A stretch of 64,000 nt of DNA from Cordia subcordata. Its lineage: Eukaryota > Streptophyta > Magnoliopsida > Boraginales > Cordiaceae. Numbering within the stretch: position 1 is the stretch's first letter; every line of letters starts with the position of its first letter. Of this stretch, positions 11,744 to 23,929 are shown one piece after another. Location: NCBI GenBank assembly GCA_028554755.1, contig JAPTOF010000007.1:15423001-15487000 (forward strand), written 5' to 3'. Below the pieces are notes generated by a model that searched no databases, had not been told where the DNA came from, and saw nothing but the letters and a program-made list of their open reading frames with translations. The position numbers were made by a program, and so were the translations under genes.

Positions 11744-11926
11744 ATATTTTTCTAAAGAGTCCATAGAATTTTATTCTAGACCTTAAGTTAGTAATAAATA
11801 ATATAATTAAAATTGATTAAATTAATGTGTTTGCCTGTTTTATGCTACATTGTTATCATATCATACATTTCTTTTTCCTAAAACATTATTGTATCTCCTA
11901 TTAATACCAAAATATACTTCCTAATC

Positions 11927-11940
<14 letters not shown>

Positions 11941-11960
<20 letters not shown>
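11941..11960. repeat. (TA)n microsatellite
   Basis: The TA run begins a little before 11941 and borders a Helitron-end remnant. Confidence 0.85.
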
Positions 11961-11965
<5 letters not shown>

Positions 11966-11985
11966 CTAACACCCGTGCCATGCAC
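11966..11985 (-). mobile_element. Remnant of a Helitron 3' terminal hairpin (minus)
   Basis: Reading the minus strand, gtgcatggcacgggtgttaga matches the clean Helitron end at 60095-60114, including the spacer gttaga. The following CTAGT is changed to ataat, so the end is decayed. The extent of the element to the right could not be set. Confidence 0.5.
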
Positions 11986-12095
11986 ACAATGTGGCATATG
12001 TAATTTGATTTATTAAAATAATATTTTATGTGACTAAATTTTTCAAACAAATTATATATTATTAGTTAAATAAATTTGTATTATCTTATAGGAAA

Positions 12096-12128
12096 TATAA
12101 TAATAGTAATAGTAATAGTAATAATAGC

Positions 12129-12203
<75 letters not shown>
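12096..12203. repeat. (TAA)n microsatellite
   Basis: Imperfect taatag units followed by about 28 pure TAA repeats. Confidence 0.95.
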
Positions 12204-12205
<2 letters not shown>

Positions 12206-12512
12206 GCAATACACATATCTTTGATAATGTAGTAATTAAATAATTAAATTATATTTTTTCATATCAAATTTCCAACATTGATTGCAACTTTTATATTTTT
12301 GCAAAAGCTAATAATTTTAGAAAAATGTCATGAATCATGTAGATAGATACATTTTCATAATTTATTTAGCATATTTTTAATGTCTTTTCCTTTTTAATAA
12401 TGAACCAAAATAGGAACATTTTAGTCTTTTACGTAGTAAAGTAATAAAGTACACATGATAGCTGTAAGAGAATCATCAATTTTGGAGGGAATCATTGTTG
12501 TGCATCCTTTTT

Positions 12513-12550
<38 letters not shown>

Positions 12551-13406
12551 TGATTTTACAAAAATATAAAAATTAGCAATCAATAATAAATAAAGACATA
12601 AAAATACTAATTTGTTTTGTGAACCCAACAAGTGCAATATATGATAGTTTTGTTTCATAGCATCTCTTTTTCCCACTTAGCTAATAAAGTACATATTACT
12701 TGAATTCTTAAATTTTATGTGACATTTTAATGAACATTTGAAGTGCAAATAATTTATCAATTATTGAATAATTTATCAATTATTGAATAATTTTTATTCA
12801 AACTCTTCTATTTATTTTTGTTCCTATTATTAGATAATTTGGAATACAATTGTATGTTTTATCTTGGAGGTTGAAAATAAATTTATTTTTAGAAATAAAA
12901 TACATGTGTTTTATACATGATTAGTAATAAAAACTAACAAAAAATTAAATTTTAAAAGATTTATTTGTATTTCATCATCACTTAGAATTCAAAAATTTGT
13001 CATGAATAATAAATACATACAATTGATTATATGCATTTGCCCACGTTTTACACCGAGTGTACCCTAGTTAATTGTGAGTACATTATACACTAATTAATTT
13101 AGTAAACAAGTAAGATGATCAAAATCAATTAAGTTAATTATGATTATATTAGAAATTGGGGAGTTAAATTAGATAAATGAAGTTAGTAATACAAATATAA
13201 TTGAAAATGTGTGTATTAATAACTAGAATCAATTGGTTAAGTGTAATTAGTCATACATTACTCAATTAAGTTAGTATTAAGTAATATAATTAAAATCAAC
13301 TACACTAATTGTGGTTAAGGGAGAAAAGAAAAAGCAATTACCAAAAACAAATAAAGATAATGGCTCCATTTTATTACCAAATCAAAATCTATACATTATA
13401 CTAAAA
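12204..13406. other. AT-rich non-coding DNA with old repeats
   Basis: No gene found. It holds an (AT)n run at 12515-12546, a 20-bp tandem duplication (aataatttatcaattattga) at about 12749-12790, and a diffuse family of attaaaatcaattaa(g/a)ttaat-like motifs from 13080 to 13320 that also occurs near 11784. Confidence 0.5.
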
Positions 13407-13536
13407 CAGTTACTATTGCATCTATTTTGTTTGCTGCTCACTTTTCACTTCTTCTAAATTATACAACGTTTCAGTTACTATTGTGTCTACTTTGTTTCCA
13501 GCTCATTTTTCACTTCTTCCAAATTATACAACGTTT
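13407..13536. repeat. 65-bp tandem duplication
   Basis: Two adjacent 65-bp copies (13407-13471 and 13472-13536), both starting cagttactattg and ending attatacaacgttt, with a handful of substitutions. Confidence 0.9.
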
Positions 13537-14629
13537 CAGTATTACAATCTCATCTACGGCCTAGAATTTTGGCTCCAGTTTAGTTTTCCTCTTATTGCAT
13601 TTCCTTCATTTTGGTCCCAATTACAATTTTTTCCTGTTCCAATCATCCTATCCCTCCAATTTGCACATATTATAATTTCTTTCCTTTCTTTAATTATAAT
13701 TTTTTATTAATGTTCATTTTATAAATAAAAAATAATTTTCTTTTTCAAAATTATTGAAATACTTTATATATATACATATATATATATTTATATTTATGTA
13801 TATAACTATTTTTATAACTTAAGTATTTATTAATAGTTTGAGATCATCTTGTTTAACAAATAGGCTCTTTTACAAAACAAATAAAGGAATACTAGATATA
13901 TTACCAATTGGGTCTTTTTTTCCTGAATGGAGCGTGGACACTTTTTTTGTTAGGCCAACCAAGGCAATCATAAATTATTCTAATTGATAATAGTATAATA
14001 ATATAAGTTTTCCAAAAATGGATCTAATTACACTTCGCACTCCAAATTTTTTACGATTCAAATCTTTCTCGGGGTTACAAGGTAAAATACTAATACTCGG
14101 CCAAAAAAAAAAAAAACCAAATCCAACCTATCCCTTCCACAAACTAGAGGAAAAAAAAAAAAATTAAAGATGAGAAATTCAAGAAACCAACAATTGGAAA
14201 AAAAATTATAGTTATTCAAATCCTATTTCCCATTCTATCTGCCATCACCAGAGCGTTAGGAATCTCTGCCCTCCCTCGATTGTTGAAGTCAAATGTACAA
14301 TCGTGCTTCTTCGAGTACTATCACACCTGCACTTGAACCCCGTCAAACCAGCCTTCTTCTTGACTCTTACACCTATCACTATTCATCGCCATCTCACAAC
14401 TAACTCCTACTGCCGCCGCCGCTGGTAGTGATGATGATAACGATGATAAAGGGGTGTCAATAGCGGCTTTAGCTTTTAAGGGGGTGTCGATGAGAGAGAG
14501 ATATTTTTGGATCCAGGTTGGTTGAGTTAAGAAAGAAAAAAAATGAAATTATAAAATGAATATATGAAAAAAAACAACAACAAAGGAGAAGAGGCGATGA
14601 ACAGCAACAAAGGTGAAGAGAGTAGTCTA
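13537..14629. other. Non-coding DNA with a Helitron-family fragment
   Basis: 13600-13770 resembles part of the unit triplicated at 58006-59062 (ccaattacaatttttt, attaatgttcattttataaata), so it is an old member of that family. 14230-14470 is less AT-rich and contains gccgccgccgct and a gatgatgat run, but I could not derive a convincing protein. Confidence 0.45.
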
Positions 14630-15105
14630 CTGATGTTTGGTGCCTTGAAATGATAATAAAGGAGAGGAAAAGAATCGACTATAAAGGAAAGGAGAGGAAA
14701 TAGGTAATTTATGTTTGGATTAGAATATTTTTATGAGAGAAAGGAATATAAAGAATAATGATTATTTTGTGTTTGGATTAGGAAGGAAATAAAAAGAGAG
14801 GATAGATTTTATGTGTAAATTTATTTTTTGTACCTTTTTTTAATTTTGTCTTTATATAGTAAGTTTAGTAATTAAAATAAAACTTAAGGGATAAAATCAT
14901 CTTCACACAACTTAAAAAACCATTTCCTCTTATTTTCTCCCAAATTAGAAGAATTAAAAATAAAAGAAATGAGAGGATAGTACTTTTACTCTCAAAACCA
15001 TTTCTCTTTCAAAATTTTCAAAACAAATAAATGAAAGAATTATTTCATCCCTCTAAAACTATTTCTTCCCATTTATTTCTCCCAATCCAAACAGAGTGTT
15101 ACACT
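14630..15105. mobile_element. MITE-like element with gtttggattag motifs
   Basis: The left part repeats tgtttggattag(g/a) in direct orientation (about 14632, 14713, 14770) and the right end carries the inverse, ctcccaatccaaacagagtg (about 15079-15098). The size and terminal tgtttgg motif resemble plant MITEs, but I found no clean target duplication. Confidence 0.4.
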
Positions 15106-16024
15106 AAAAGAGCAACAATATCAATTGCATGAAAGGGTTAAAAAAGTCATTAGGGAAAAAGGCAAGAAGTGAAGTCAACGGCCAAGATTGAACAAGGAAA
15201 ATGAATGGTCCAGATTTGCTCAAATTAACATCAGTAACACTGATACAAGAGTTACCCAAAAACTGCATTGATGACTTGAATGTCATGGATGAATGTGGCA
15301 CATGGAGTTGTTCCTCTCCAAGAAAAGGCAAATATTGCATCTAGACCTTATTGTTTACACTTTTTGTCAAGCTCATCCGTATTGTTTGAAAAGTGACCAG
15401 TTAAATCTCCATTGTTTACAAATAGTGCCACAATTAGTCCTTGACCTTAAACTTTCATTAAAAAATTAACAGATATTTGTTAGCTCCCTACTAAATTACA
15501 TTTCAACCTTCATTAGTAAAACAAATTTCCATCTCTACCTTTCCTTTACGACCCTTAAATGACCGCCACACCCTTATAACCATAAAAGCCAAAACATCTA
15601 AATACAACACGCCAATTTTCACCCTATATTTTCCCCCAAATCTGAAAAAATAAAAAATAAAAACCCCTTTTTTTTTTTTCTATTTTTACCTTAACCCATT
15701 TCATCTCAACTGTAAAATCCGTCACCATTGATGTTGTTTGCTCGAAGGCTACGTGTGGATGATGCACCCACTTATGGTATTCCGATAAAGTCTCAATTTT
15801 TTTGATGTTTTACATATTTTTTTTGGTTGGCGTCGTTGTTTGATTTGCTTGTTGTATATTATGAACGGTGTCATGTATGCGTGCTAGAACACAAAATAGA
15901 AACTTAGGCATGTGTTGACCAACATGACCATCTGATCCAATTAATTTGTTTGTTGTGGATTTCGTAAAAAACAGAGTATGACTTCGCGGTCTCAAATTAA
16001 CTCACAAGAAAATTTAATCATGTT
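15106..16024. other. Intergenic region, no supported gene
   Basis: Short ORFs exist but none shows a recognisable family. 15341-15620 is C-rich on the plus strand and looks like decayed repeat DNA. Confidence 0.4.
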
Positions 16025-16084
16025 ACACACACACACACAACACACATATATATATGTATGTATGTATGTATGTATACATATATC
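16025..16084. repeat. (CA)n/(TATG)n compound microsatellite
   Basis: acacac then tatatatgtatgtatgtatg. Confidence 0.9.
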
Positions 16085-16377
16085 ATGTAAGGCCCAAGGG
16101 ATAAAACCACAAGTTAGCAGTCCACGGACATTATCGAGTTTTTAAGCTTAACCAGTCCAAACAGGCTAATGGAAAATATTTTACAATAAGATATGACTTA
16201 AGTTCATATTAAATTTGAGTCAATGCACACAAACCAAGAAAACGCCAAAACATGATCTTAGTAGGCAATAAATGGGCCAAAGCACGACTTAAAAAAATTT
16301 AAAGAGAACCTGGCCATATATTTTCAACCATAGCTACAGGAGGTTTTTAAACATAAATCTATATTAAGATACTATTA

Positions 16378-16978
16378 ATGTTAGCGGAACCCGATCAAGA
16401 ATTATCACATGGGTCTAAGTTGGCCTAATTCATGCTTAATAATAATATAGAGTATCACAGTCTATCAGGAATTTAGCCTATCCTTTAGGCTAATCAAGCT
16501 AATAAAAATAAATTCAAAACAATAAAGAAAGAGATAAGTAATAGTTGTAAGTGCAATATAGGATCCTATAAATGAATTTACAATATAAAATTCAAAGACA
16601 TAATTGATAGCGGAAGCACATACCTGTTTGAGCCATTATTGTTAAAGAATTATTGTTGAAGAAATAATTGTCACCCAGTTTAGACTTAGATCTTCCTCTC
16701 CCTGCTCGACTCAATATTAACAGATGCTTATGAGAACAACTATTAGGTTAAGAGTAGGAGAGGGGACTTAGCCCTATTTATAATAAATTCTAATAGTCTT
16801 ACCCATAAAAAGATTTATTAGAATATATGGACCTACGCACAAAAGAACTATATGTATTTATGAGGTAGGTTAAAACCAATATGATTACAGAGCCCAACTT
16901 GTGAACCAGATATTCAGCCTATTTTATAAAACCAAAAATAATTAACGGTAGCCCACTTTAAAGAGAAATTTTCCAACA
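16378..16978 (-). repeat. Probable 3' LTR of the Copia relic
   Basis: On the minus strand it begins TGTTGGAAAA right after a purine-rich tract (aagtgggaaac, complement of 16979-16990). It contains a TATAAATAGGG promoter box (complement of about 16771-16782) and plausibly ends CCGCTAACA at 16378. The 3' boundary is a guess because no second LTR remains for comparison. Confidence 0.45.
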
Positions 16979-17339
16979 GTTTCCCACTTGGGTAGCGTTA
17001 ATTGTTTTATTTATTTTCAAAAATTTTTAAGAAAAATATTTATTAGGCTGAATAGGAAACAGAGTGTGGCCACAATTTTAAAATATTCTGATTCTCAAGA
17101 TTATACCTTGAACACATATCTAGACCAACAAGATTGTCAAACATCAAACCATGGCTGTCATAGTATTCCTTATTGACACAAGACTTTCCATGGTCATAAA
17201 TGTCATCGAACCTTATCGTCATGGACCAAACATACGGTAGCATAGCAAGAAACTAGCATCAATATGTGATCAAAAGTGCTATTTTTTGGTCAGTCCTCCA
17301 TATGATTTCTCCAATATCAGCATTTAAAGCAAGATAAAT

Positions 17340-17485
17340 CTATTATTCTTATCCTCACAAAATAGAGTTCAATATGCTAGAGGAAAGAACACCTATCCTC
17401 ACAAAACAACATTCAACAGGCCAGAGGATAGATTATTCTTAATCTCACAAAACAGCGATCAACATTCTAGAGGTAAGAATACATA
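17340..17485. repeat. ~45-bp tandem repeats in the Copia 3' region
   Basis: Three degenerate copies of (t)cctcacaaaa..aacat(t)ca(a)..gccagaggat, near 17352, 17396 and 17441, lie between RNase H and the LTR. Confidence 0.65.
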
Positions 17486-17769
17486 TCTCCAACCAAAATG
17501 TGTCCTTATGAAGATATTAAACTCAATAGGGGATCTTATCACAATGGACACCGAACATAAGATTCTCAACAAAAAATGAATATGAGTAATCACAATATAC
17601 AATTATATTGTAAACCATAAAACAACATGCTATTGTACGAATGCACTAATGTGCAAAGCAAAACATAAAATAATGGAAACATTCAACAGTACATGATGAT
17701 ATAAAGCTTCCGCTAGACAATAGCTTCAAAAGATTGTAAAATACTCATATTCCTAACATGTTTCACAAA

Positions 17770-19915
17770 AATCTTAAGTCAAAGACCTTTGGATAAGGAG
17801 TCAATTAATACATCATCACTAGCCATTCGTTCTATATGAATGCTATCATTTTTGACAAAGTCTCTGGCTATTAAGAACTTGATATCTATATGCTTACAAG
17901 CTTCAATTTTCTTATTATTCTCGAGAATAGAACAACAACTCTATTATCACAATAGATCTTAATAGATCTAGTAACAGAATTTATAATTCTTAAAACTAGA
18001 TATCATATTCTTAAAACATATAGCAGGAGATGAGGCATCATAACAAGCCACAAATTCACATAGTTGAAGAGGCATTAAGCTGTTATTTTGCACTCTTCCA
18101 AGACATAGCCCCCTCGGCTAACACAAAGATATATCCAAAAGTAGATTTTCAATCATCTGAGCATCCAACATAGTCAAAGGTAGAATATCCAACCAACTTT
18201 AGATAATCTACTTATAGCAAAAGCGTATAATTTTTGGTCTTTTGTAGGTATTTTATTACCTAATTAGCAACAACCCAATAATCCATTCTAGGATTTATTA
18301 TCAACCAAAACTCTTGTCACAAAAGCGATACCAAGTGTAGTGCATACTAGATCATACAACAGGCTTTAATAGCACTAGCACAAGGTATATTTTTCATAGA
18401 ATCCCTCTCTATATCATTTTGAGGATATTGTTTCAATTTGAGTTTATCACCTTTTACAACGAATGCAAACAAGAATTACAATCCTCCACACCAAAAAGGT
18501 TTTGAAAACTCAATTAATGTAAGATTTTTGTAAAAGATTCAAAAATTCCAAGAGATCTATTTCAACAAAACTTAGTACCAAGAACAAAAGAAGCATCCTC
18601 AAGATCTTTCATATCGAAAGCCTTAAGTAAAATATTGTTTAGTCTCATGGAGCATACCCAAGTCATATATAACTAGCAAAATATCATCAACATGCAATAT
18701 TAGGAAGACAAATTTACTCCCACTGATCTTGAAGTATATACATGGATCAACTCTATTTTCCTCAAAATAATAAGAAGTTACCATTTCATCAAACTTCAAA
18801 TATTCATTACCTTGAGGCCTGATCAAAACCATAAATGGATTTTATAAGTCCACAAGCCATATTATCCTTACCAGTAATAGTAAACCCTCAGGCTATACCA
18901 TGTAAACTTATAGATGTATAGCACTATTAAGGAAAACTATTTTCACATCCATAGGAGCCATTAATAGCTCAAAGAATTTTATAGAAACATGTGAAAAAGA
19001 TTTCATTATAATCTATACCTTTTCTTTGGGTAAAGCCTTTTGTAATTAATCTCACCTTTGGCCTCTCAATCTTCTCTATGAGATCCCTTTTAGTCTTGAA
19101 GACTCATTTGCAACCAATAAAATTATCTCTTTTAAAAAAAATCAACAAATTCCCTAATTTATTTTCATCATAGGTTGCATCTCATCTCTCATAGCATTAA
19201 AGTAAATGCGAAAATCATTATAGATGGAATGTGTTCTTTCTCTAATAGACCTTTTAAATGTTGTTCATCATTAATCTCATAAGGTTGTGAGATCTCAATA
19301 CGTAGATTGTTATTAGCTGTAACATCATCTATTATAGGGTACTCACTAATATCTTGTCTCTTAATGTGAGTAGAGTACTAGCTTGACTACTTATTAGTAG
19401 TGGAAATGAGACAATTTCTCTATTATTATCCTCAGTAATAGGTTGAAGACATACAACATTACCAACATCCAATTCTAAGAATTTGGGCATTTCAGATTTG
19501 ACAATCTCAGAAACACATGTAAGAGAGTAAAACCTATATCATTTAAAATGAGCCAAATATCCAATGAAACAACGAATAGTCTTAGGGTCAGTGGTTTTCT
19601 TATTTAAAAATTCTTACCTAAGCAAGATAACCTCGACTCGAAAATCGGTCAAATTGGGTTTTCTCTCAAACCAAAATTCAAGAAAAAAGAGCCTTAGGGA
19701 CAAACTTGTTGGGAACATGGTTAAGTATTTAACAAGAAATTTTAATGGTTAAGTATTTAACAAGAAATTTTAATGGCTTCACTACAAAGGTACTCTAGGA
19801 GGTTAGTAACACTCATCATGCTTTTCATCATATCCATAAAGGTGCATTTTCACCTTTTGATCACACCATTTTACTCAGGGATACTAGACATAGTATACTG
19901 TGCAATAATCACATA
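17770..19915 (-). pseudogene. Copia pol remnant: integrase, reverse transcriptase, RNase H
   Basis: Minus-strand translation gives, in order: an integrase end resembling QNGVxERRNRTL (about 19910-19800); the IGYxxxxKGYR-like motif (about 19570); IGCKxVFKTKRD (about 19120-19080), the start of reverse transcriptase; HVDDILL (about 18690), the catalytic YxDD equivalent with H for Y, inside a 69-codon open stretch (18832-18623); and an RNase H tail resembling KHIDIKxLxxRDxV and DxLIDxLSKGL (about 17900-17780). Stops and frameshifts separate these blocks, so it cannot encode a working polyprotein. Confidence 0.8.
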
Positions 19916-20805
19916 AATTTATAAGTACTTAAGTCTATTCAAACGCAATTAGCAAATCTAGCGAGCAATAGATCATGACTCACACATTAACAATGGTTCA
20001 TGCTAAGCACAAGACGAATAATCGTAAACAATTACAAAACAAGCTTGCATAAACTCTCTTGGGACTTTCAACAAACACATAGACATGTTATATTGAAGCC
20101 ATCAACAATTCTCCATAAGTTATGCAATCAACATGTCTCACAAAATCCATAACATAATCCATAATCCAACCCTAACCTAAAACAATTAGTTCAACATGCT
20201 AAAAGAGAGTGCAAAACCGAAATTTAATATCATAAAAATCAATTCCATGTTCAAGAAATTAAATTTTAAGCTTAGAACCTCTTTTCGGTTCAATTTCGCG
20301 TAAATCTAGCTCTAAGACACAAATTTCAGGAAAGAATCCCAAGTTCACAGCAGCTTTTCTGCAAAAGTTCTGCACCAATTTAGCCCACCTTTAGACCCCA
20401 AAACAGCTACAAAACCTGCAAAAACAAGCACACAATTAATGTATTTATATAGCCCTAACTAGTAGAAAGTAAATTCAAAGAAAAGAAAAAGAAAAATCTC
20501 TTGTTTCTGCAGCTTTCAAGGGTAATTTCTGCACTTTTTCCTGTAGAGAAGCTTGCTGGAATTTGTTTTGTTAAACCCCTAAATCAGCCCAAAAAAATTT
20601 CCCTTTTAGTGTGTGAATGTGTGGGAGTGTAGGTGAGATTATGTGTGTGTTTGATGCTGAAAGAGGCACAAAAAAGAAGAAAATAAAAGCTATTTGGCGC
20701 TGCTTCTTTTGCTAAACTCGTTCCTGGCTGCTTCTCTCTTGTTGAAAAGCTTGCTAATGAGATAGTCTTATATAACATATAATATACCATCTATTATATT
20801 ATATA

Positions 20806-20849
<44 letters not shown>

Positions 20850-21369
20850 GGTGCTGTGTTCGTGTGCTCAAAAGAAAGAAAAGGAAAAAAAAGAAATAAT
20901 AAGGTTCAAGTCATTAGTTAATATAACATATAATATACCATCTATTGGCTTATGTATTATGTACATATATATATATATATATTTATAATATAATATTCTA
21001 ACTATGTTCTAAAACCCTATAGCTCAATTAATTATGTCCTAAACTAATTTAGTGAACTCTAATTTAACTAACTAAAATTCCTAGAATCCTAATTCTAGTT
21101 ATTTAATACCTTAATTCTAATCTAACCTAGCTAACTTATGAATTTAATTTCTTAATTCCTAATTAACTAATAAAACTATTTACCTAACTACTTCCGAATT
21201 AATTAATTAAAAATTGACTAACTAAAATCAAAACAGCAAAGAAAAAGTATACGAAGATAAGAAAAAGAGCACACCACACACAAACATTCAATAACACTCA
21301 ATAAGCGCTCAAAAGTTCAAAATAGACAAAATTAGCACCAAAACACACACACACAAACAGACTCCAAAT
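19916..21369. other. Unassigned repeat-like DNA
   Basis: No gene found. A minus-strand TATATAAATAC box (about 20436-20448) followed by U5-like sequence suggests remains of an LTR. (AT)n tracts lie at 20813-20846 and 20963-20981, and the phrase ataacatataatataccatctatt is present twice (about 20773 and 20922). Confidence 0.4.
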
Positions 21370-21622
21370 CATGCAATTCATACTCTAAATACACATACAT
21401 CACGGTCATACCCCCTAACGAGTTCTGTGCCAAGTGAATGTTATTAGAAATGCTCCTCCCCCAGACAAAAGTAGCACGAACATTAGGAACAATATTAGGC
21501 ACAATAGGTTGAAGCCTTTTGGCAATAATTTTAGTGATACACTTGTAAACAGTGTTGTAGCATGCAATAGGCTGAAAGTCTTTGATAATCTTTAGGTTAG
21601 AGACTTTGGGAACCAAGGATAA
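21370..21622 (-). mobile_element. LINE-A, 3' fragment (reverse transcriptase)
   Basis: The minus strand reads LVPKVSN, IKDFQPIACYN, YKCITKIIAKRLQ, then a GRSIxxNIHLAQ motif: reverse transcriptase blocks of plant L1-type LINEs. Homology stops near 21370, so the rest of the reverse transcriptase and the 3' end are lost. It continues directly from 32263 once the Gypsy insertion is removed. Confidence 0.85.
21618..21622. repeat. 5-bp target-site duplication (left) of the 10.6-kb Gypsy element
   Basis: GATAA, identical to 32258-32262, lies directly outside the LTRs. Confidence 0.9.
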
Positions 21623-22391
21623 TGATGTGGTCAAGGAAATATTGCTCACGTTAGTAAAGGTAAGGTGACTTCAGTGTGCTTGTTGAGAAAGTATATGGTG
21701 GATGCGTAGATGCCTGCATGTTAGACGCGTACGCCTTCCTTTCCCGGTTGGTTGATGCGTATGCCTTTCTTGCCAGGTTGGTTTTCCGTACAAGAAGAAG
21801 AAAAAAGGGCACTTTCCCTCTGTTATACCTTCGATGGTCAAGTCAATTTAAAGAGTCAATGAATTTATGAATATGAGTTTGAATGTGCTATGAATGTGTT
21901 TTAAGATGTTTAGAGAGAATTCTCACAATCTACCCATCCCCCCGTTGTGTGGCATTTGGCTTGGTATTTATAGGCAGAGAGGCTTACTACTCGAAGTTTA
22001 CCCCAAGTAGGGTGCTGACTAGACTTGCCTTGATCGTTGACATGGCATACATAGCTATTTTGGAGAACGAACCACATGCCTCGTATGGAGGTCAACCTAG
22101 GCGTACCCATAGGGCAATGGTACACCTCCTTGTTTTCTAGCGTATACGGGGTCTAAGGTCCTCCATTGTGTATATTCAAGTGCCTTTTGAGTGTTCGCAT
22201 CAATACTTACTTGGTAAGTTGAATATGCAAAGATGCGTACCCTCAGCTTAAAAGGCATACTCATGCACCAAGGGTACGCCTGCTGTGTTCATGGAGCAAA
22301 TCCGTGCACCAAGGGTTCGCTCCCTTGCTTCTTTTGTCCTCTACGTGCCACGTGTCGCCATCCCATTAGTCCACATGGCACACCCAAATCA
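21623..22391 (-). repeat. 3' LTR of the Tat-like element
   Basis: Plus strand starts tgatgtggtcaaggaaat and ends cccaaatca (TG...CA). It aligns with 31413-32257 but is about 76 bp shorter, mainly because it has fewer copies of an internal ~30-bp unit (acgcgtatgcctttcttgcc). Substitutions and indels are frequent, so the insertion is not recent. Confidence 0.92.
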
Positions 22392-22406
22392 ATTGCCCCC
22401 CTTTTT
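22392..22406 (-). other. Polypurine tract of the Tat-like element
   Basis: The minus strand reads aaaaaggggggcaat directly before the 3' LTR, the priming site for plus-strand DNA synthesis. Confidence 0.85.
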
Positions 22407-22899
22407 GGGTCCTATGCGATGCTTGTTAATCCTGTAAGGGCCAAAAATTGTTGTGCTTTTTTGCGCCATTTTGTAGTTGGAGTTGCTCCGAAACATCATA
22501 GCTTTTACGATTACTACTTAGCTTATAAATAGGCCCCTATCACCCCATTTGATCTGATTTCACGTTCACAGCTTTGCAAGTTGCTTTCCACTACTACGCT
22601 TCTCGTTCCATTTGCAAATCGCTCGCCAGAGACTTTCCTCTAAGGTAACAGTATGATGAAAATTGCCTAACCCATTCTCCTTGCAAGTTGGCAGATGCGT
22701 AGGTGTCGAGTCCGCCCCTTGCACATCGGTGAACGCATAAGCGTCAGGTTCGCTCTCTCCTCTGTACGTGGGTTGCTCGGCGGACGCTCTACGGCAGGGT
22801 CCGCCCTTACCTCCTTACGATTTCTCCTTTCGCTGTCATTCTTCTAGGTTGTACTGACGGATGGATATGGGGGGATCTGACGCTCTTCTTTAAACCAAC

Positions 22900-23165
22900 T
22901 ACGGCGGAAGCGTATGGGAAAGGCCCACCCTCTATCGTAGCGAACATGGCGGATGCAAATAGAAAGGATCCGTCGCCTCACTCAAAGCAAACATAGCATA
23001 GGTGCGATGGAAAGATCAGCCGCCTCCCTTGAAGAAAATTCGGCGTGCATGCAATGGAAGGGTCAGCTGCTTCCCTTGAAGAAAACGTGGTACGCGCGAC
23101 GGAAGGCTCCGCCGCCTCCTTGTGAAGGTTTACTTCTGGCGAACGTAGTGTAGGAGGGTTCTTCC
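22900..23165. repeat. Tandem minisatellite in the Gypsy 3' region
   Basis: Degenerate ~55-bp units containing gatggaaggatcagccgcctcccttgaagaaaa-like text recur about four times. The G+C is high compared with the surrounding genome. Confidence 0.7.
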
Positions 23166-23929
23166 CTTTCATGTGAATGTCTTCTTCCTACTGGACACGA
23201 TGTAGAAGGGTTCGCCCATTTTGCTTCTTAGTTCGTCCTTCAATTAGACTGTCACGCCAGCTTAATCACAGGCACGAGGTTTTGGATCCCCTTTTTCCCT
23301 CTTGCAATATACCCTGTGGCGGGCGTGACCTTCAGGGGTCCGCCCCTTGCTAATTGGCCTTAGTCCGTTCCACTAGAACAGGAGAAGGAAAGCCACCAAG
23401 GTCCTCTTACTTCACAGATTTTCTTCACTTTGCACCCCTTTCAAGCGACAGGAGGCTATGGTGCAGGGTTTGGGCGAACTTGTGCATGACGAACCCACTG
23501 GAAGCCGTCTACTCATGCTACTGGGCTCGGATGCATATCTATTTTGCAAATTTTCATATAATTCTTTTGCACGAGCTTTTTTATGCATACGCTTGTTTTT
23601 CGACTAGCTCCGTTCTCTTGGTGTTTTAACAATTATGCCTTTACTTACCTGGTAGGTTTTCTCGGTCCTTCCTCTTTTCATTTGGACTTCATAAAGGTAC
23701 CTATATTCTTTCTCTTCTTTCGACCTCCACGGTGTCCTCATAGTCGTTTGCCTGTTTGACTATCTATCTCCCTTCATGGTCTGCTCGCATAGTGGCGTGA
23801 CATGTCGATCGGGCAAGCCTCCTATGGCCCTTTTATCTCTGGATTGGATGGCTAGGTAAATATCAAGCATTACTACGCAGCAGAGGGCGAACAGATTCAA
23901 GAAGTGCAGGCAAATTGATAAGTCAATTG

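Larger units (their letters stand above)
9200..11750. repeat. AT-rich hierarchical tandem array (aaaaatttgtaggttcttta units)
   Basis: About 2.5 kb of degenerate ~20-24 bp units reading roughly tttacaaaaatttgtaggttc. A longer 'anchor' segment, acttctaaagtaaatatttatagtaaaatataaatgactttt-like, returns near 9207, 9539, 9855, 10292, 10491, 10622, 10800, 11101, 11295 and 11663, at spacings from about 130 to 440 bp. In the first three units the spacing is about 320-330 bp and the content between anchors is also collinear. There is no open reading frame. It is a local satellite-like array or the repetitive interior of a transposon. Confidence 0.85.
16378..19915 (-). mobile_element. Decayed Ty1-Copia retrotransposon, 5' truncated
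   Basis: On the minus strand the order is integrase, reverse transcriptase, RNase H, a repeated 3' segment, a polypurine tract and an LTR, as in Copia. Homology ends near 19915, so gag, protease, most of integrase and the 5' LTR are missing. The coding part is full of stops and frameshifts, making this an old insertion. Confidence 0.75.

Noticed and set aside
9200..11750. CRISPR-like array of repeats and spacers
   Set aside because: Eukaryotic AT-rich sequence; units are degenerate, spacing irregular, no spacers of constant length and no cas genes.
13013..13075. Another Helitron 3' end near ccctagtt
   Set aside because: No hairpin of adequate pairing precedes the CTAG.
15104..15340. 78-codon ORF (minus) that looked like a captured gene fragment
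   Set aside because: Could not be matched to any family by motif and has no splice or promoter support.
20584..20790. 68-codon ORF (minus)
   Set aside because: No family resemblance; lies in LTR-like repeat DNA.
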